Origin: Catenuloplanes atrovinosus
GTDB lineage: Bacteria; Actinomycetota; Actinomycetes; Mycobacteriales; Micromonosporaceae
NCBI RefSeq assembly: GCF_031458235.1
Contig: NZ_JAVDYB010000001.1
Location: 5,008,001-5,072,000 of the forward strand
Length of the DNA: 64,000 bases
Direction: 5' to 3'
In this document: positions 43,317-52,142 of the stretch, in pieces
Position numbering within the stretch: the stretch's first letter is position 1
Layout of the letters: each line of letters opens with the position of its first letter
The notes under the pieces: model-generated
What the model was told of the DNA's origin: nothing
Database searches by the model: none
Seen by the model: only the letters and a program-made list of their open reading frames with translations
Position numbers and translations under genes: made by a program

Positions 43317-44534
43317 TCACCTGTCCCTTCGTCCGGAAACGCGATCAGCGAATCTTCTGAGAAGCTCCACCAAGAGGTTGCCAACCACTCCAATTGCGAT
43401 GCCCGCAACGTATAGATACTGGTCAGCTTCTTGGGCGGCGTACATGTCTTCGACGTGGGCGGTCCGGATTCTACTTTCCACCGCTATGGCTCGATCCTCA
43501 GCACTCTTAGAGCAAGAATTCCATTCGGCCAATTCGCCTTGCGGTCCGCCAGACCCGTAATACGCGAGTGTGGCGCCAGGAAATATGTGTAGGTACTCGG
43601 AATAGTCACCTGATCCCTCCTTGAATGGAGAGCGATCTGGATAGGTATAGCGAATCTCTTGCCCTCCCTTAACCTCAATCGACACAGATGCGCAGGCAGT
43701 AGGGGTGGCGCCCCTACGATCGTCGGATACCGTTGCGTAATCCGCGGGAGAGAATAGGTTGTAACTTCCGGCTCGCCCTTCCCAGAAGTCGTCTGCGGTG
43801 CCGAACTCGCAAACTAATCCTCCCGCATCAATAGAATCGCCCCCTGATGCCGCAACGTCGATCCTCACAACCGTGGACCAGAAGTTCAGTACGTCGTCTC
43901 CCACTTCTTCGGCTACTTCAGCAAGAGAATCTTCACCGGCGATGACTTCTACGCCAGCTCCGTGCACTGGGTCGCACAGACCGAGCCGTTCAGAAGCCGC
44001 GCCAGCTGCAAGCAGGTAGGCTGTCCCGCCTTCTGGTAATCCTTCGAGGTTTACCAAGACTTGGGATCCAGCGTTCGGTCTCATCGAAAGTTGAATGCCA
44101 GCCGCCGCCAATGGAAAACCGCCAGAGACGCGCAGTTCGAGACGATCTCCCTTATACCAGAAGACACTTCCCCCTGCACGATTGTCCAAGAAGTTTAAAG
44201 CGCTCGGGATGGCGAACCAGAGCAAAAGGACGGCTACCCCGCCGAGAATCAACGTTGACAGCCAACTTCGTCGAGGCGGCTCGGACATTGATTCTTCGGG
44301 CGCGGCCTCATTGGAGTCCGCGCAGGCTTCGGGGAGGGAGCCGGACGAGCTGCCGCTTGGCGCCCTATGAGATTCTTCGATCGTCGCCAGGGCTGCCAAT
44401 TTCTCATATTGTGCACTGAAGAGTCCTCTGGCTGAGCTTTGGCGATATAGAGCAGCCGCTGCCAATACGGTCGCCCCTATCGATATCACGATACTTAAAG
44501 CTATTCCCATAGATGATTGCTTTTGGTCGGACAT
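43317..44534 (-). CDS. Membrane protein with large extracytoplasmic domain, unknown
   Basis: 405 residues from the ATG at 44534. There is one membrane helix at the N-terminus (GIALSIVISIGATVLAAAAL), a charged cytoplasmic loop, a second helix (LSTLILGGVAVLLLWFAI), about 240 extracytoplasmic residues rich in Gly/Ser/Asp with a few Cys, and a third helix near the C-terminus (YLYVAGIAIGVVGNLL) with a basic tail. No family recognised. The GC content is clearly below that of its neighbours, suggesting recent acquisition. The topology would suit a sensor or surface-anchored protein; that is inference only. Confidence 0.7.
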   Translation of the reverse strand: MSDQKQSSMGIALSIVISIGATVLAAAALYRQSSARGLFSAQYEKLAALATIEESHRAPSGSSSGSLPEACADSNEAAPEESMSEPPRRSWLSTLILGGVAVLLLWFAIPSALNFLDNRAGGSVFWYKGDRLELRVSGGFPLAAAGIQLSMRPNAGSQVLVNLEGLPEGGTAYLLAAGAASERLGLCDPVHGAGVEVIAGEDSLAEVAEEVGDDVLNFWSTVVRIDVAASGGDSIDAGGLVCEFGTADDFWEGRAGSYNLFSPADYATVSDDRRGATPTACASVSIEVKGGQEIRYTYPDRSPFKEGSGDYSEYLHIFPGATLAYYGSGGPQGELAEWNSCSKSAEDRAIAVESRIRTAHVEDMYAAQEADQYLYVAGIAIGVVGNLLVELLRRFADRVSGRRDR

Positions 44535-44877
44535 GAGCCTAGTCATGCAAGGCATGCTATTTGATTTGCGCTTTGCAGAACAGCCTCAAGCAGAGGCTAA
44601 TCTCAATAAGTGGTTTCACTCTTCTCGACAGATGCGCGCATCCGGCACGCCAGCCGTTTCATGATCCGCCGCACCCACGGTAAACTGGTTCCGATGGCGC
44701 ACCGGCAATGGAGATCCGCCAGTCGTACCGGCACTCGTCAACATCTCGGCTCGCGGCGCCGGCAACGTCGAGCCGGAACTCGTCGAACATCTAGAACCCG
44801 AATCTCAATCTAGCGAACGGAGGCCGACCGGCTCATTGACGCCTGCCAGCAGGGTGACGTCGCTACGGTCGCGAGCC

Positions 44878-45000
44878 ATGGACCGTAACCACGCGATCAC
44901 AGGCTGCGGCGGCGTCGGTAAGACCGTCTTAAGCGCACGCCCGACCACCAGCTCGGCCCTGTCGGTCATCAACCTCGACGCTGCTGCCGTTGGCGCGGCG
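44878..45000 (+). pseudogene. P-loop NTPase/kinase 5' remnant, second copy
   Basis: The start M-D-R-N-H-A-I-T-G-C-G-G-V-G-K-T keeps an intact P-loop, but the following sequence (VLSARPTTSSALSVINLDAA) does not continue as a kinase. Promoter (TACGGT eight bases before the ATG) and first codons match the remnant at 35097. Confidence 0.45.
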
Positions 45001-45036
45001 TGCACGGTGGCCGAGGCGCCATCGGGCGCGAGGATG

Positions 45037-45426
45037 TCAGCCGCGGCGGCCGTAGAGATGATCGACCGCGCCGGGTCCGAAGTAGGGCGGGGAGGCCGCG
45101 ATGTCGTGGGGTGGCCAGGACTGGACGTCACCGCAGCGCCGGCAGGCCCACGACCGATGCCCGCCGGAGGCGTTACACGGGCAGCCGATCCAGCCGATCA
45201 GCACCGTACCGGCCAGCAACGAATGTTGCTCGGGACCAGCACACCGCTCCGGCGCCTCCTCCCGGTACACGACCCGCCCGCGGACAAGGACCGTGCGGAG
45301 CAGACCCACCATGCACTCCGGGCAGGCTGGCACCACCCCCGCGTACGGCCGGATGACGGGGCCGTGATCTGCGCACACCCATTGGCCGGGCACCGGCCGA
45401 AGCGAGGGCCAATCTACGTGTTCCAC
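45037..45426 (-). CDS. Hypothetical zinc-ribbon-like protein
   Basis: 129 residues from a GTG at 45426 that lies six bases after a TAGGGT element, so probably leaderless. Cys/His pairs (W-V-C-A-D-H-G, C-P-E-C, C-P-C-N, A-C-R-R-C-G) are spaced as in zinc ribbons. The middle is hydrophobic (GLLRTVLVRGRVVY). No family recognised. A perfect 16-bp palindrome lies about 20 bases upstream, so the gene is probably under repressor control. Confidence 0.6.
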   Translation of the reverse strand: MEHVDWPSLRPVPGQWVCADHGPVIRPYAGVVPACPECMVGLLRTVLVRGRVVYREEAPERCAGPEQHSLLAGTVLIGWIGCPCNASGGHRSWACRRCGDVQSWPPHDIAASPPYFGPGAVDHLYGRRG

Positions 45427-45446
45427 CCACGCACCCTACCCGAAGT

Positions 45447-45462
45447 TCGTACACGTGTACGA
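45447..45462. promoter_or_regulatory. Perfect 16-bp palindrome, probable operator
   Basis: TCGTACACGTGTACGA, just upstream of the -10-like TAGGGT (45434-45439, minus strand) of the gene at 45037. Symmetry and position are those of a repressor site, for example of a GntR- or TetR-type protein. Confidence 0.6.
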
Positions 45463-45810
45463 TTTCGTGGAATCGATCAGAGCGAGACCCGGCGAAGGAG
45501 CACCTTCCGAGAGTGCGCGGTACGTCCGCGACCAGCCTTCACGGGTACGGCAGCGCACAACTGCACCGCGCCGACCTCGCGAGCCGCATCATCGCAACCC
45601 CAGGCGTCGGCAAGCCGGGCTCGCCGTCCACGGCCAAGGACGCGCGGCACCGTGCCCCTGCACCGCCAGCACCTGCCACGACAGCGCGCCAGCCTGCACG
45701 GATGTCCGATCGGGCGGGCCGGCCACGCCGATGCCGGACTGACGCCGGGCCAGTCAGACCGGCGACCAACCGGTCCCGTTGCCCTCCCGCGGGCGGCGGG
45801 TCCGCCCGTT
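45463..45810. other. Gene-free stretch
   Basis: About 350 bases. A rightward frame starting GTG at 45455 (VYDFVESIRARPGEG) is open, but its later part is low-complexity and shows no family. I do not call a gene here. Confidence 0.35.
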
Positions 45811-46251
45811 CTACCTGCGGCGGCACAGCGCGGCGAGGTCCTCCACGAACTTGTCGACGAGTGCGTGAATGTCCCGCTCTTGGGCACCGTGCGGGTCGAG
45901 CCAGGGCCTGCCGTCAACACGGAAATATTCCAGGACCTCGTGGACTCCCTCGGCGACGGCGTAGTTCGCGAACCGGTCGATCCATTCTTCGACGCTCCGA
46001 ACACCGCCCGGTATCCCGTCCTCGGGTCGCTCCCAGCCTCCGGTCTGCACACCGTCTTCCGCGTAGGCGCACGGGATCGCCGGCCCGGTCAGTTCGCCGG
46101 GACCGAACTCGCGTCGCTGCGGCGTCCGTCCGTAGTTGAGCTGGAACGTAACGCGCCGCGCGGCCTCTTCAGCGTTTCCCGCGTTCTTCCTCTCGTCCAG
46201 GTACTCCTGCTCGGAGTCGAACGAGAGACCGTTATATATGAATTCGGGCAT
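45811..46251 (-). CDS. Hypothetical protein
   Basis: 146 residues from the ATG at 46251 (MPEFIYNGLSFDSEQEYLDE). It is an acidic soluble protein, rich in aromatic residues, with a helical centre (SVEEWIDRFANYAVAEGVHE) and a basic end (VEDLAALCRRR). Codon use and amino-acid composition are those of a real gene, with fewer Ala/Arg than surrounding spurious frames. No family recognised and no partner gene evident. Confidence 0.65.
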   Translation of the reverse strand: MPEFIYNGLSFDSEQEYLDERKNAGNAEEAARRVTFQLNYGRTPQRREFGPGELTGPAIPCAYAEDGVQTGGWERPEDGIPGGVRSVEEWIDRFANYAVAEGVHEVLEYFRVDGRPWLDPHGAQERDIHALVDKFVEDLAALCRRR

Positions 46252-46626
46252 GCCTACCCCAGCTGATGGAACGAGTGTTGGACAGCGGGAAAGGTAACGC
46301 CGCGCTGCATACGCCTTACGTCGCGTCTCTCGGTCGGCGCACGGCCGATGTGGAGTCCCGTTCACCGTAACCGACTACCGGACCGCGGCATCTGGGCGCC
46401 GCGCGAGCGAGGGGTCCGCAACCCGGGTCGTGCCCGTCGTCAAAGGCGTGCAGCGCTACCACTGAGGGCTAAGCGCGCCTTCAGGCTGCGCAGGCGGGCA
46501 CTCCGAGCGCACGCTTCGGTCCTCGATACGTACGGTGGATGGCGTGGCGCGCTACACACGACGGCGTACAGCGTCGCCGGGCCACCGCCGTACCGGCTCC
46601 AATCGCATGTGACCTGGAGGTTCCCG
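46252..46626. other. Gene-free stretch
   Basis: About 375 bases upstream of both the leftward gene at 46251 and the rightward frame at 46627. No repeat, RNA or convincing frame seen; it presumably holds the divergent promoters. Confidence 0.35.
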
Positions 46627-46944
46627 ATGGCGTCACCGGCACCGCCGCAGATCCACCCGGCGCCGATCCGCCCGCCATCACCCTCGACGGTATCGGTGGC
46701 GCTCCCACCGTCAGCACCACCGGCGGGCATCTGCTCTACGCCGCCGCGTCGCGCGACGACACCAGCAACGCAGGCGCTGTGGCCGTCACCAGCCACCTCG
46801 GGGGTGTCCGCGGCCGCGAACTCCAGCCCGCGCCAGCCGGCCCGCGACGGCGTCACCGGCAACGCCACGCGCGGCGTAGCCGCCGTCCCGCAGGACCCGA
46901 CCGATGAGCATCGCCGAGCACCGCCGCCTGCGGATCCTGCGTGA
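46627..46944 (+). CDS. Possible Pro/Ser/Thr-rich small protein
   Basis: 105 codons from an ATG with GGAGG six bases upstream (MASPAPPQIHPAPIRPPSPS). The product is almost entirely Pro, Ala, Ser and Thr, so it would be disordered. It overlaps the next start by 41 bases, which argues against it. The other frame over the same bases also looks partly coding, so this call is weak. Confidence 0.3.
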   Translation: MASPAPPQIHPAPIRPPSPSTVSVALPPSAPPAGICSTPPRRATTPATQALWPSPATSGVSAAANSSPRQPARDGVTGNATRGVAAVPQDPTDEHRRAPPPADPA

Positions 46945-47179
46945 TATCCGCGACGGGCACATCACCGTGACCGCGCGCGTCGCCTGGTTCGACCCCGACA
47001 CCGGCACCCTGCTCGACGAGCCCGTCGTGTACGACATCGGCGCCGACCGCGCCGTGGGCCTCGCACCCGGCTGGTGGGACGCCCTGATCGCTGACGGGCT
47101 CCTGGAACTACAGGCCCACACCACCCGGTACACGCTGACCGCTACGGCCACAGCCCTCCTCACGGACGCCGCGCTATAA
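46904..47179 (+). CDS. Small hypothetical protein
   Basis: 91 residues from the ATG at 46904. The fold is suggested by R-L-R-I-L-R-D-I-R-D-G-H-I-T-V-T then L-A-P-G-W-W-D-A-L-I-A-D-G-L-L-E-L and T-T-R-Y-T-L-T-A-T-A. This looks like a winged-helix hairpin (an -AxGLLx- helix followed by a beta wing). It may be a small DNA-binding or phage/plasmid-type accessory protein. Not recognised as a named family. Confidence 0.6.
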   Translation: MSIAEHRRLRILRDIRDGHITVTARVAWFDPDTGTLLDEPVVYDIGADRAVGLAPGWWDALIADGLLELQAHTTRYTLTATATALLTDAAL

Positions 47180-47202
47180 CCGGCGTCGCCCGCTGCGGAG
47201 CG

Positions 47203-47517
47203 TTAGACGGCGCGCGACGTCCAGGGAAGCTCGTGGCCGGCGGCAAGGTCGGCGCTGTGCAAGACCACCTTGAGCACGTAGTCGCTATGCCCGTGCGCCT
47301 GCTCCTGGATCTGCCGGATCAGGTCCTCGGTGACCGGCGCGAGGCCGGCCTGCGCCCGGTGCCGGTTCACCCGCGCCAGGAGCATCGCCCGCTCGGCGGC
47401 GAGCGCCTCGTCCAGCGGCAGACCGGCCGTGTCACGAACCAGCTCGCGCAGCCGCCGCTCAAGGTCGGCCCTGATCGCCCGCTCACGCTCAACCGTTGCA
47501 TAGGCGTTCGTCGTCAT
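47203..47517 (-). CDS. Small helical hypothetical protein
   Basis: 104 residues from the ATG at 47517 (MTTNAYATVERERAIRADLE). It is highly helical and charged in the middle (RRLRELVRDTAGLPLDEALA), with R-V-N-R-H-R-A-Q-A-G-L-A-P-V and D-L-I-R-Q-I-Q-E-Q-A-H-G-H later. Probably a soluble coiled or helical bundle protein. It converges on the small gene at 46904. Function unknown. Confidence 0.6.
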   Translation of the reverse strand: MTTNAYATVERERAIRADLERRLRELVRDTAGLPLDEALAAERAMLLARVNRHRAQAGLAPVTEDLIRQIQEQAHGHSDYVLKVVLHSADLAAGHELPWTSRAV

Positions 47518-47648
47518 ACCCGCCAGTGTGCCCGACACCTACGGCCGCACATCCCCGCGGCAAGCGACCAGACCCGCAGACCGCCAGCACCCACCCCACG
47601 ACTCGACCGCCGCTCTGAAAGCCATGGTCCACGCGATCGCAATGCCGA

Positions 47649-47939
47649 TCATCGCCGGCAGCCAGGCACGGCCCCGCTCGGCGGGCAGCAGCACGCACAA
47701 CCGCAGGTACAACGGGACACCGGCCGCGCAGCGGCCACCCACCGGCCCCTGCCCTGCTGGCACACGATCTCCCCGCTGGTCTCCATCACCCTGACCGCCT
47801 CACGAAGCGATCCCAGCCCGACACCGAGTGAAGTCGCGATCTCCCGGCCCGGCGGTAACCGGTCTCCCGGAGCGAACCGTCCCTCGGCGATCCACCGGCG
47901 AATCTGCGTGATCACCACATCCGGCTGCGTCGCTGCCAT
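47649..47939 (-). CDS. GntR-type winged-helix protein, DNA-binding domain only
   Basis: 96 residues from the ATG at 47939. The GntR signature is seen: V-I-T-Q-I-R-R-W-I-A-E-G-R-F-A-P-G-D-R-L-P, then G-R-E-I-A-T-S-L-G-V-G-L-G-S-L-R-E-A-V-R-V-M and a beta-wing G-E-I-V-C-Q-Q-G-R-G. The usual ligand-binding domain is missing; the last 25 residues are Cys/Pro-rich and may be out of frame. It could be a truncated regulator or a short plasmid-type KorSA-like repressor. It is a candidate for binding the palindrome at 45447. Confidence 0.7.
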   Translation of the reverse strand: MAATQPDVVITQIRRWIAEGRFAPGDRLPPGREIATSLGVGLGSLREAVRVMETSGEIVCQQGRGRWVAAARPVSRCTCGCACCCPPSGAVPGCRR

Positions 47940-48098
47940 TCGCTCACGATATCGCACCCTATCGTCATAGTCGATTATGCATTCGGCCGCCAAGCATCCA
48001 ATGGGTACGCCGGTGATAGGGCGGCCACGCCACCATGAGCAGCATGCCCCTCGCCATAGTGGATCCGCTGGCAGCTCGAGCGCGCAATCGCGCGTTCG

Positions 48099-48401
48099 GT
48101 GGGTGCCGCAGCGGTGATCGCTGCCGTGAGCGCCACGGTGGTAGCGATCGCGCCCCGCTGGTGGGCTACTACCCGCCGGCCCGCCACACCTGCCGAGGCA
48201 CACACAGCCCGTTGGACTCCGGACCACACCCTCCAACTCAACGCTGCTCTCCGGCGGATCCTGCAGCGCAGCGAGTTCACCGACGAGGTCAAAGACTTCG
48301 AGGCAGGCTACGACCAGGCACTCGCTGACGTTATCCGCGACCTCGCGTCCGCCTGGTCCCACCGGCCCGGATATCGCCCGGAATGGGCACCACAAAGGTG
48401 A
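48099..48401 (+). CDS. Small membrane-anchored protein
   Basis: 100 residues from a GTG at 48099. The N-terminus is a single hydrophobic helix (AAAVIAAVSATVVAIAPRWW), followed by a linker and a helical soluble part (LQLNAALRRILQRSEFTDEV, then FEAGYDQALADVIRDLASAW). The layout suggests a membrane-tethered protein with a cytoplasmic or extracellular helical domain. Divergent from the GntR-type gene. Function unknown. Confidence 0.5.
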   Translation: MGAAAVIAAVSATVVAIAPRWWATTRRPATPAEAHTARWTPDHTLQLNAALRRILQRSEFTDEVKDFEAGYDQALADVIRDLASAWSHRPGYRPEWAPQR

Positions 48402-48467
48402 CCGGCTCCCACAGAAGTCGCACACGCGTGCGCTGAGCCCGCATCGATCAGCGCGCGAGACCTGCCG

Positions 48468-49778
48468 TCATATCGATGGGTCGCAGACAATCACGATCCG
48501 TTGGCCGGCACGGCACCGGCGAGCGATGGCCCGCTGCTCTTTATCGGAGGCGACATACACCGTCATCGACGACAGCCGGGCGGCGATCTCCGCGGTGATC
48601 CGTGACGCCACCGGGCAGATCACGGCCAGCACCCGCCCGTTGAAGATCAGCGAGACGCCCATCGCGTGGTCGATGTCGCCCTCACACGCCCACGGCACCA
48701 TGCCGGATTGTGCCGCGACCAGACGCGTCACGAGCGGTGTGAGCTCCTGCTGACGTGCGCGCAGCGCCGCGCGGTTCGCTTCGTGCCGCTGCACGTCCTG
48801 CCCCCTGCCACCATCCGGCCGCCCCTGGGGCTTCGGTGGGACCTGCCGCTGCGGCGCCTCCGGCACGGGTGGGGTCGCTGGTGCAGCGTGCGGCTGCGCC
48901 GCGGTGCCCCACCGTTGGCGACGGCGGGTACGTAGTTCCGCCGCCGGCGCATCGGCTGCCGCCTGCGCCCGGCGGACGACGTCCTGACGCTCCAGATCAG
49001 CGCGGTGTGCCCACCACTTCTCCACGGTGGCAGGTGACCGTTGACGGGCGGTCTGCTTTCCGCCGGCCTTCGGTACGGCGAGTGTGGCGTGGACGAGGTC
49101 GTCCCGGCAGATCAACGCCACGAACGTCTCCAACGGCAGCGCAACCGCTTCCCACACCCTGTGGCCCGGGCACGGCAGCACTGCTGGCACGTCACGGTAT
49201 CGCCGGCAGCGGCCCGGCGGGCAGTACCCGACGTCGAGCCGGGCGACCGGGCCCGTGACCTCGATCCGGGTCTGGTCGACGTCTACCACGACCGAGGGCG
49301 CGTCGTCGCGGACCGGGCGGTCGCGCACCCACACCACCTCAACGTCGTCCTCGGCGTACCGGGCCGTACGGGCTCGGGTGTCGTCGTGATGCTGGTACGC
49401 CAGCTGCGCCTCCCACGCCACCCGACGGCGGCTGTCCGGCGCACTGGCGAGCACGTCCGCACGCCAGCGCGCGCCCGGCCCGGTCGCCTCGAGGACGGCG
49501 TGCCAGCCCGCCCTCCGCACCGCCGCGGCAAGTGCCGACTTCAGCAGCCGATGATCCGGTGTCTCCCCGGTGAGCGGGCAGTCGGCGCACGCGGTGTCGT
49601 GGGCGAAGAACCGCAGCCCACGTGAGGAGATCTTCGCGTGCATCACCCCGCCGCAGGCGTCGCAGTGCAACGGCACCCGCGGCCGCACCCGGTAGATACG
49701 CTGCCACGGCACACCGATACCAAGATCCGCCGCTGTCGCGTCGAGCAGCCCACCCACACCCCGCGCCACCATAGGCAT
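48468..49778 (-). CDS. CoiA-like competence/nuclease-domain protein
   Basis: 436 residues from the ATG at 49778. The N-terminal half follows the CoiA pattern: a zinc-like H-C-D-A-C-G-G-V-M-H-A-K, R-F-F-A-H-D, C-P-L-T-G-E-T-P-D-H-R-L-L-K, W-R-A-D-V-L-A and V-A-W-E-A-Q-L-A-Y-Q-H-H-D-D. The D...E-x-Q residues match an endonuclease-like (PD-D/ExK) active site. The middle is a basic Pro/Gln/Arg-rich linker, and the last 100 residues form a separate alpha/beta part. CoiA helps process incoming DNA in competent firmicutes; in actinomycetes its role is not known. Confidence 0.7.
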   Translation of the reverse strand: MPMVARGVGGLLDATAADLGIGVPWQRIYRVRPRVPLHCDACGGVMHAKISSRGLRFFAHDTACADCPLTGETPDHRLLKSALAAAVRRAGWHAVLEATGPGARWRADVLASAPDSRRRVAWEAQLAYQHHDDTRARTARYAEDDVEVVWVRDRPVRDDAPSVVVDVDQTRIEVTGPVARLDVGYCPPGRCRRYRDVPAVLPCPGHRVWEAVALPLETFVALICRDDLVHATLAVPKAGGKQTARQRSPATVEKWWAHRADLERQDVVRRAQAAADAPAAELRTRRRQRWGTAAQPHAAPATPPVPEAPQRQVPPKPQGRPDGGRGQDVQRHEANRAALRARQQELTPLVTRLVAAQSGMVPWACEGDIDHAMGVSLIFNGRVLAVICPVASRITAEIAARLSSMTVYVASDKEQRAIARRCRAGQRIVIVCDPSI

Positions 49779-49899
49779 ACTTCGATGGTGACGTGTGGTG
49801 TCCCGGATACACCAGACAGGGGCTCATCTGAGGCACACCACCGTTACCCGGCCAGCAGACGGTCCCGGCCGACGGTCGCAGCCTGGAACAGGCGGAAGG

Positions 49900-50314
49900 C
49901 TACAGCGCGAGGTTTCCCGCGCGGTGCTCGCGCAAGAAGTTGAGGGTGTTCGCCGACAGCTGTCGTTCCATCCCGGCCAGATCCGGCAGCGCGAAGTACA
50001 GGCAGTCGTCATGGGTCTGCGGTTCTCTCACCGACGGCGTCCCGGCCACGACCGCTGCCAGAAACCAGGTGTACCTCATGGGTGCGGGAGTCCTCCTCGA
50101 ACGACTTCTCGCCCAGCCGGCGCACGATCACGACGTCGACGCCGACCTCCTCGCGCACCTCCCGGACCGCCGCCGCCCGCGCATCCTCCCCTGCGTCGAT
50201 CTTCCCGCCGGGGATCTCCCACTGCACCCGCCCCGCGGTACGGCGATGCAGCAGCAGGATCCGTCCGCCCGCATCCGTGATCACACACCCTGCCAGCACC
50301 AGCCGATTCACCAA
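49900..50314 (-). pseudogene. Nudix hydrolase (MutT-like), one frameshift
   Basis: From a GTG at 50314 the frame encodes [10 protein letters not shown], then a full Nudix box ([28 protein letters not shown]) and T-H-E-V-H-L-V. Near 50070 it runs out of frame. One base shifted, the expected continuation appears: [29 protein letters not shown], stop at 49900. The single shift may be real decay or a sequence error. The catalytic box is intact. Confidence 0.8.
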
Positions 50315-50587
50315 TGCCCCTTCCCGTATTCCGTCCGAGGATCAGACGCCCAGGACGCCACCTTGCCCGCGACCCCGCCGTAAGGCGGGGCGCCACTGCG
50401 TGACAGCTCCGGACAGCACCGCCGACCGAGCCCTGATCGGCTCGCAGATCCCGGCCGGGCTCCGCCCGGTGCCAAGAAATGTGATGGGCGGTTGCGAGGG
50501 CGGTAGCCGGGCGCCGTTCCCACGTTAGAGCTCGACGGCTCGGGATTGACTCAGGCGTTTCCAGCCACCGTCCACGCACCCGCCACC

Positions 50588-51058
50588 TCATCCAGGCGCC
50601 GGGCCGGGAAACGCGCGGTCTTCGTCGTAGAACTCGCCGCGGGCCAGGCAGTGATGCAGCCCGGACAGCAGCCGCCCGCCGAGGTGACGTAACGCCCCGG
50701 CGTGCGTGGCGCCGGCCTCACGACGGCGGTCGTAGAGGGCACGGGCCCCGGGCGAGCGGGTCAGCGCCGAGAACGCCCACTGGTAGCAGACGTGCTTGAG
50801 GCGACGGTTGCAGATCCTGCGGTGGGTGACCAGGCTGCTGGCCCCGCTGGCCCACGTCAACGGCGCGAGCCCGCATAGGCCCGCAGCCCTTTCGCGGACG
50901 CGAACCGGGCCGGGTCGTCACCGATCTCCGCGAGCAGCCGCGCACCGGTCAGCAAGCCGCACCCAGGAAACGACAGATAGACCGCAGCGTGCGCATGAGC
51001 GTCGAACGCCTCGGTCAGCGACGTGCCGAGGTCATCAGCGCTGGCACAGGCGTGGTCG
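50588..51058 (-). mobile_element. IS110-family transposase C-terminal remnant
   Basis: Two adjoining minus frames give the Transposase_20 part: V-Y-L-S-F-P-G-C-G-L-L-T-G-A-R-L-L-A-E-I, G-D-D-P-A-R-F-A-S-A-K-G-L-R-A-Y-A-G, then L-T-W-A-S-G-A-S, R-R-I-C-N-R-R-L-K-H-V-C-Y-Q-W-A-F and A-L-R-H-L-G-G-R-L-L. The DEDD half is missing and a frame shift lies near 50860. Its inner edge at about 51058 truncates the gene to the right. Confidence 0.75.
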
Positions 51059-51059
51059 A

Positions 51060-51821
51060 ACGTACGAAGCCGTCTGGGAACGCCACCCCGACGACACCGC
51101 CCGCTGGGCCGCCATCCACGGCGTCCTGCGCGCCGCCGACGCCGCCGTCGCACCACCCGCCGCGCCCGCCGTCGCGCCGCCCGTGCCGGAGTGGACCGAC
51201 GCGGCCCGGGCCCGGCTCGCGCTCGCGGCCGCGGCCGCCGACCTCGCCGACACCGCCGCCGCCCTGGTCAGCACCGCGCACGAGGACGAGCACGCGTCCG
51301 CGCTGGAGCACTTGACCCGGATCGAGGAGATCGCCGGCGCGGTCGCCGAGGTGCGCAAGCTCGCCGTCATCCACGCGCGCGAACGGGCCATGCCGTGGGA
51401 GCGCATCGGCGACGCGCTCGGCGTCACCCGGCAGACCGCGCACGCCCGGTTCGGCGCCGTCGTCGACGAGTGGCACGACGTGCTCTACGACCCCGACAAG
51501 CACGGCTGGGCCTGGATGCCCGAAGGCGCGTACGACCCGGCCGCGACCGCGGCCACCCTCGACCGCTGGCTGGCCCGCCGCCACCACGGCGACGGACCGG
51601 CACCCACGGTCAGCGCCGGCCTGCCCACCTACGACCCGATGACCCGCGCCCGCGAAACCCTCGCCCGCGCGAACTGGCTCACCCGCCGCATCGGCGCCGG
51701 CACCGAGGTCAGCCCGGCCGCCAAGGCCGAGCACCACCGCCGCAAGGACGCCGCGCTGACCGCGATCGCCGACGACCCGACCACCCCGCCCGCACCGCAG
51801 GACGACCAGCCGACGGGCTGA
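51060..51821 (+). CDS. Hypothetical HTH protein, 5' end removed by IS110
   Basis: About 253 residues remain. The coding signal begins at the IS110 junction (T-Y-E-A-V-W-E-R-H-P-D-D). A long Ala-rich helical region follows (LALAAAAADLADTAAALVST), then a sigma-like helix-turn-helix M-P-W-E-R-I-G-D-A-L-G-V-T-R-Q-T-A-H-A-R-F and a C-terminal tail with P-T-Y-D-P-M-T-R-A-R-E-T-L. No native start is visible, so the gene is probably non-functional or uses an internal start. Likely a DNA-binding protein. Confidence 0.6.
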   Translation, partial: TYEAVWERHPDDTARWAAIHGVLRAADAAVAPPAAPAVAPPVPEWTDAARARLALAAAAADLADTAAALVSTAHEDEHASALEHLTRIEEIAGAVAEVRKLAVIHARERAMPWERIGDALGVTRQTAHARFGAVVDEWHDVLYDPDKHGWAWMPEGAYDPAATAATLDRWLARRHHGDGPAPTVSAGLPTYDPMTRARETLARANWLTRRIGAGTEVSPAAKAEHHRRKDAALTAIADDPTTPPAPQDDQPTG

Positions 51822-52142
51822 GCCTGGACCCGGCCCGCGCTCGGCGGCAGCCGGTCCGCCCTCGATGACGTGCACCTGCCCGCTGGCCTTCTTCACGCGC
51901 CCGGCGGGCCGGTGCCGGCCGCCTCGCCGTCCACGGCGTCGATGCGGTCAGCAGGGGATCGGGTTCGGCTTGGAAAGTGTCGTACCTGGTGCGTACCGTA
52001 CGACATGTCGAGTTACCCCGACGTGGACAATGCCGCTCCCACCAGGGGCGGGATTGAGATGGGACCTCGCCGCCCAGTTCTGCAGCCGAACGGCGAGGGA
52101 CCCTTGTTTGGATTGATTCCGAGGTTGTGGCTTCCGCCTTGG
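51822..52142. other. Gene-free stretch
   Basis: About 320 bases with short open frames but no ribosome binding site or recognisable product. Confidence 0.35.

Noticed and set aside
45455-45742. Rightward frame starting VYDFVESIRARPGEG as a GntR-type regulator
   Set aside because: The first residues only vaguely recall GntR and the rest is low-complexity; it starts inside the operator palindrome and has no ribosome binding site.
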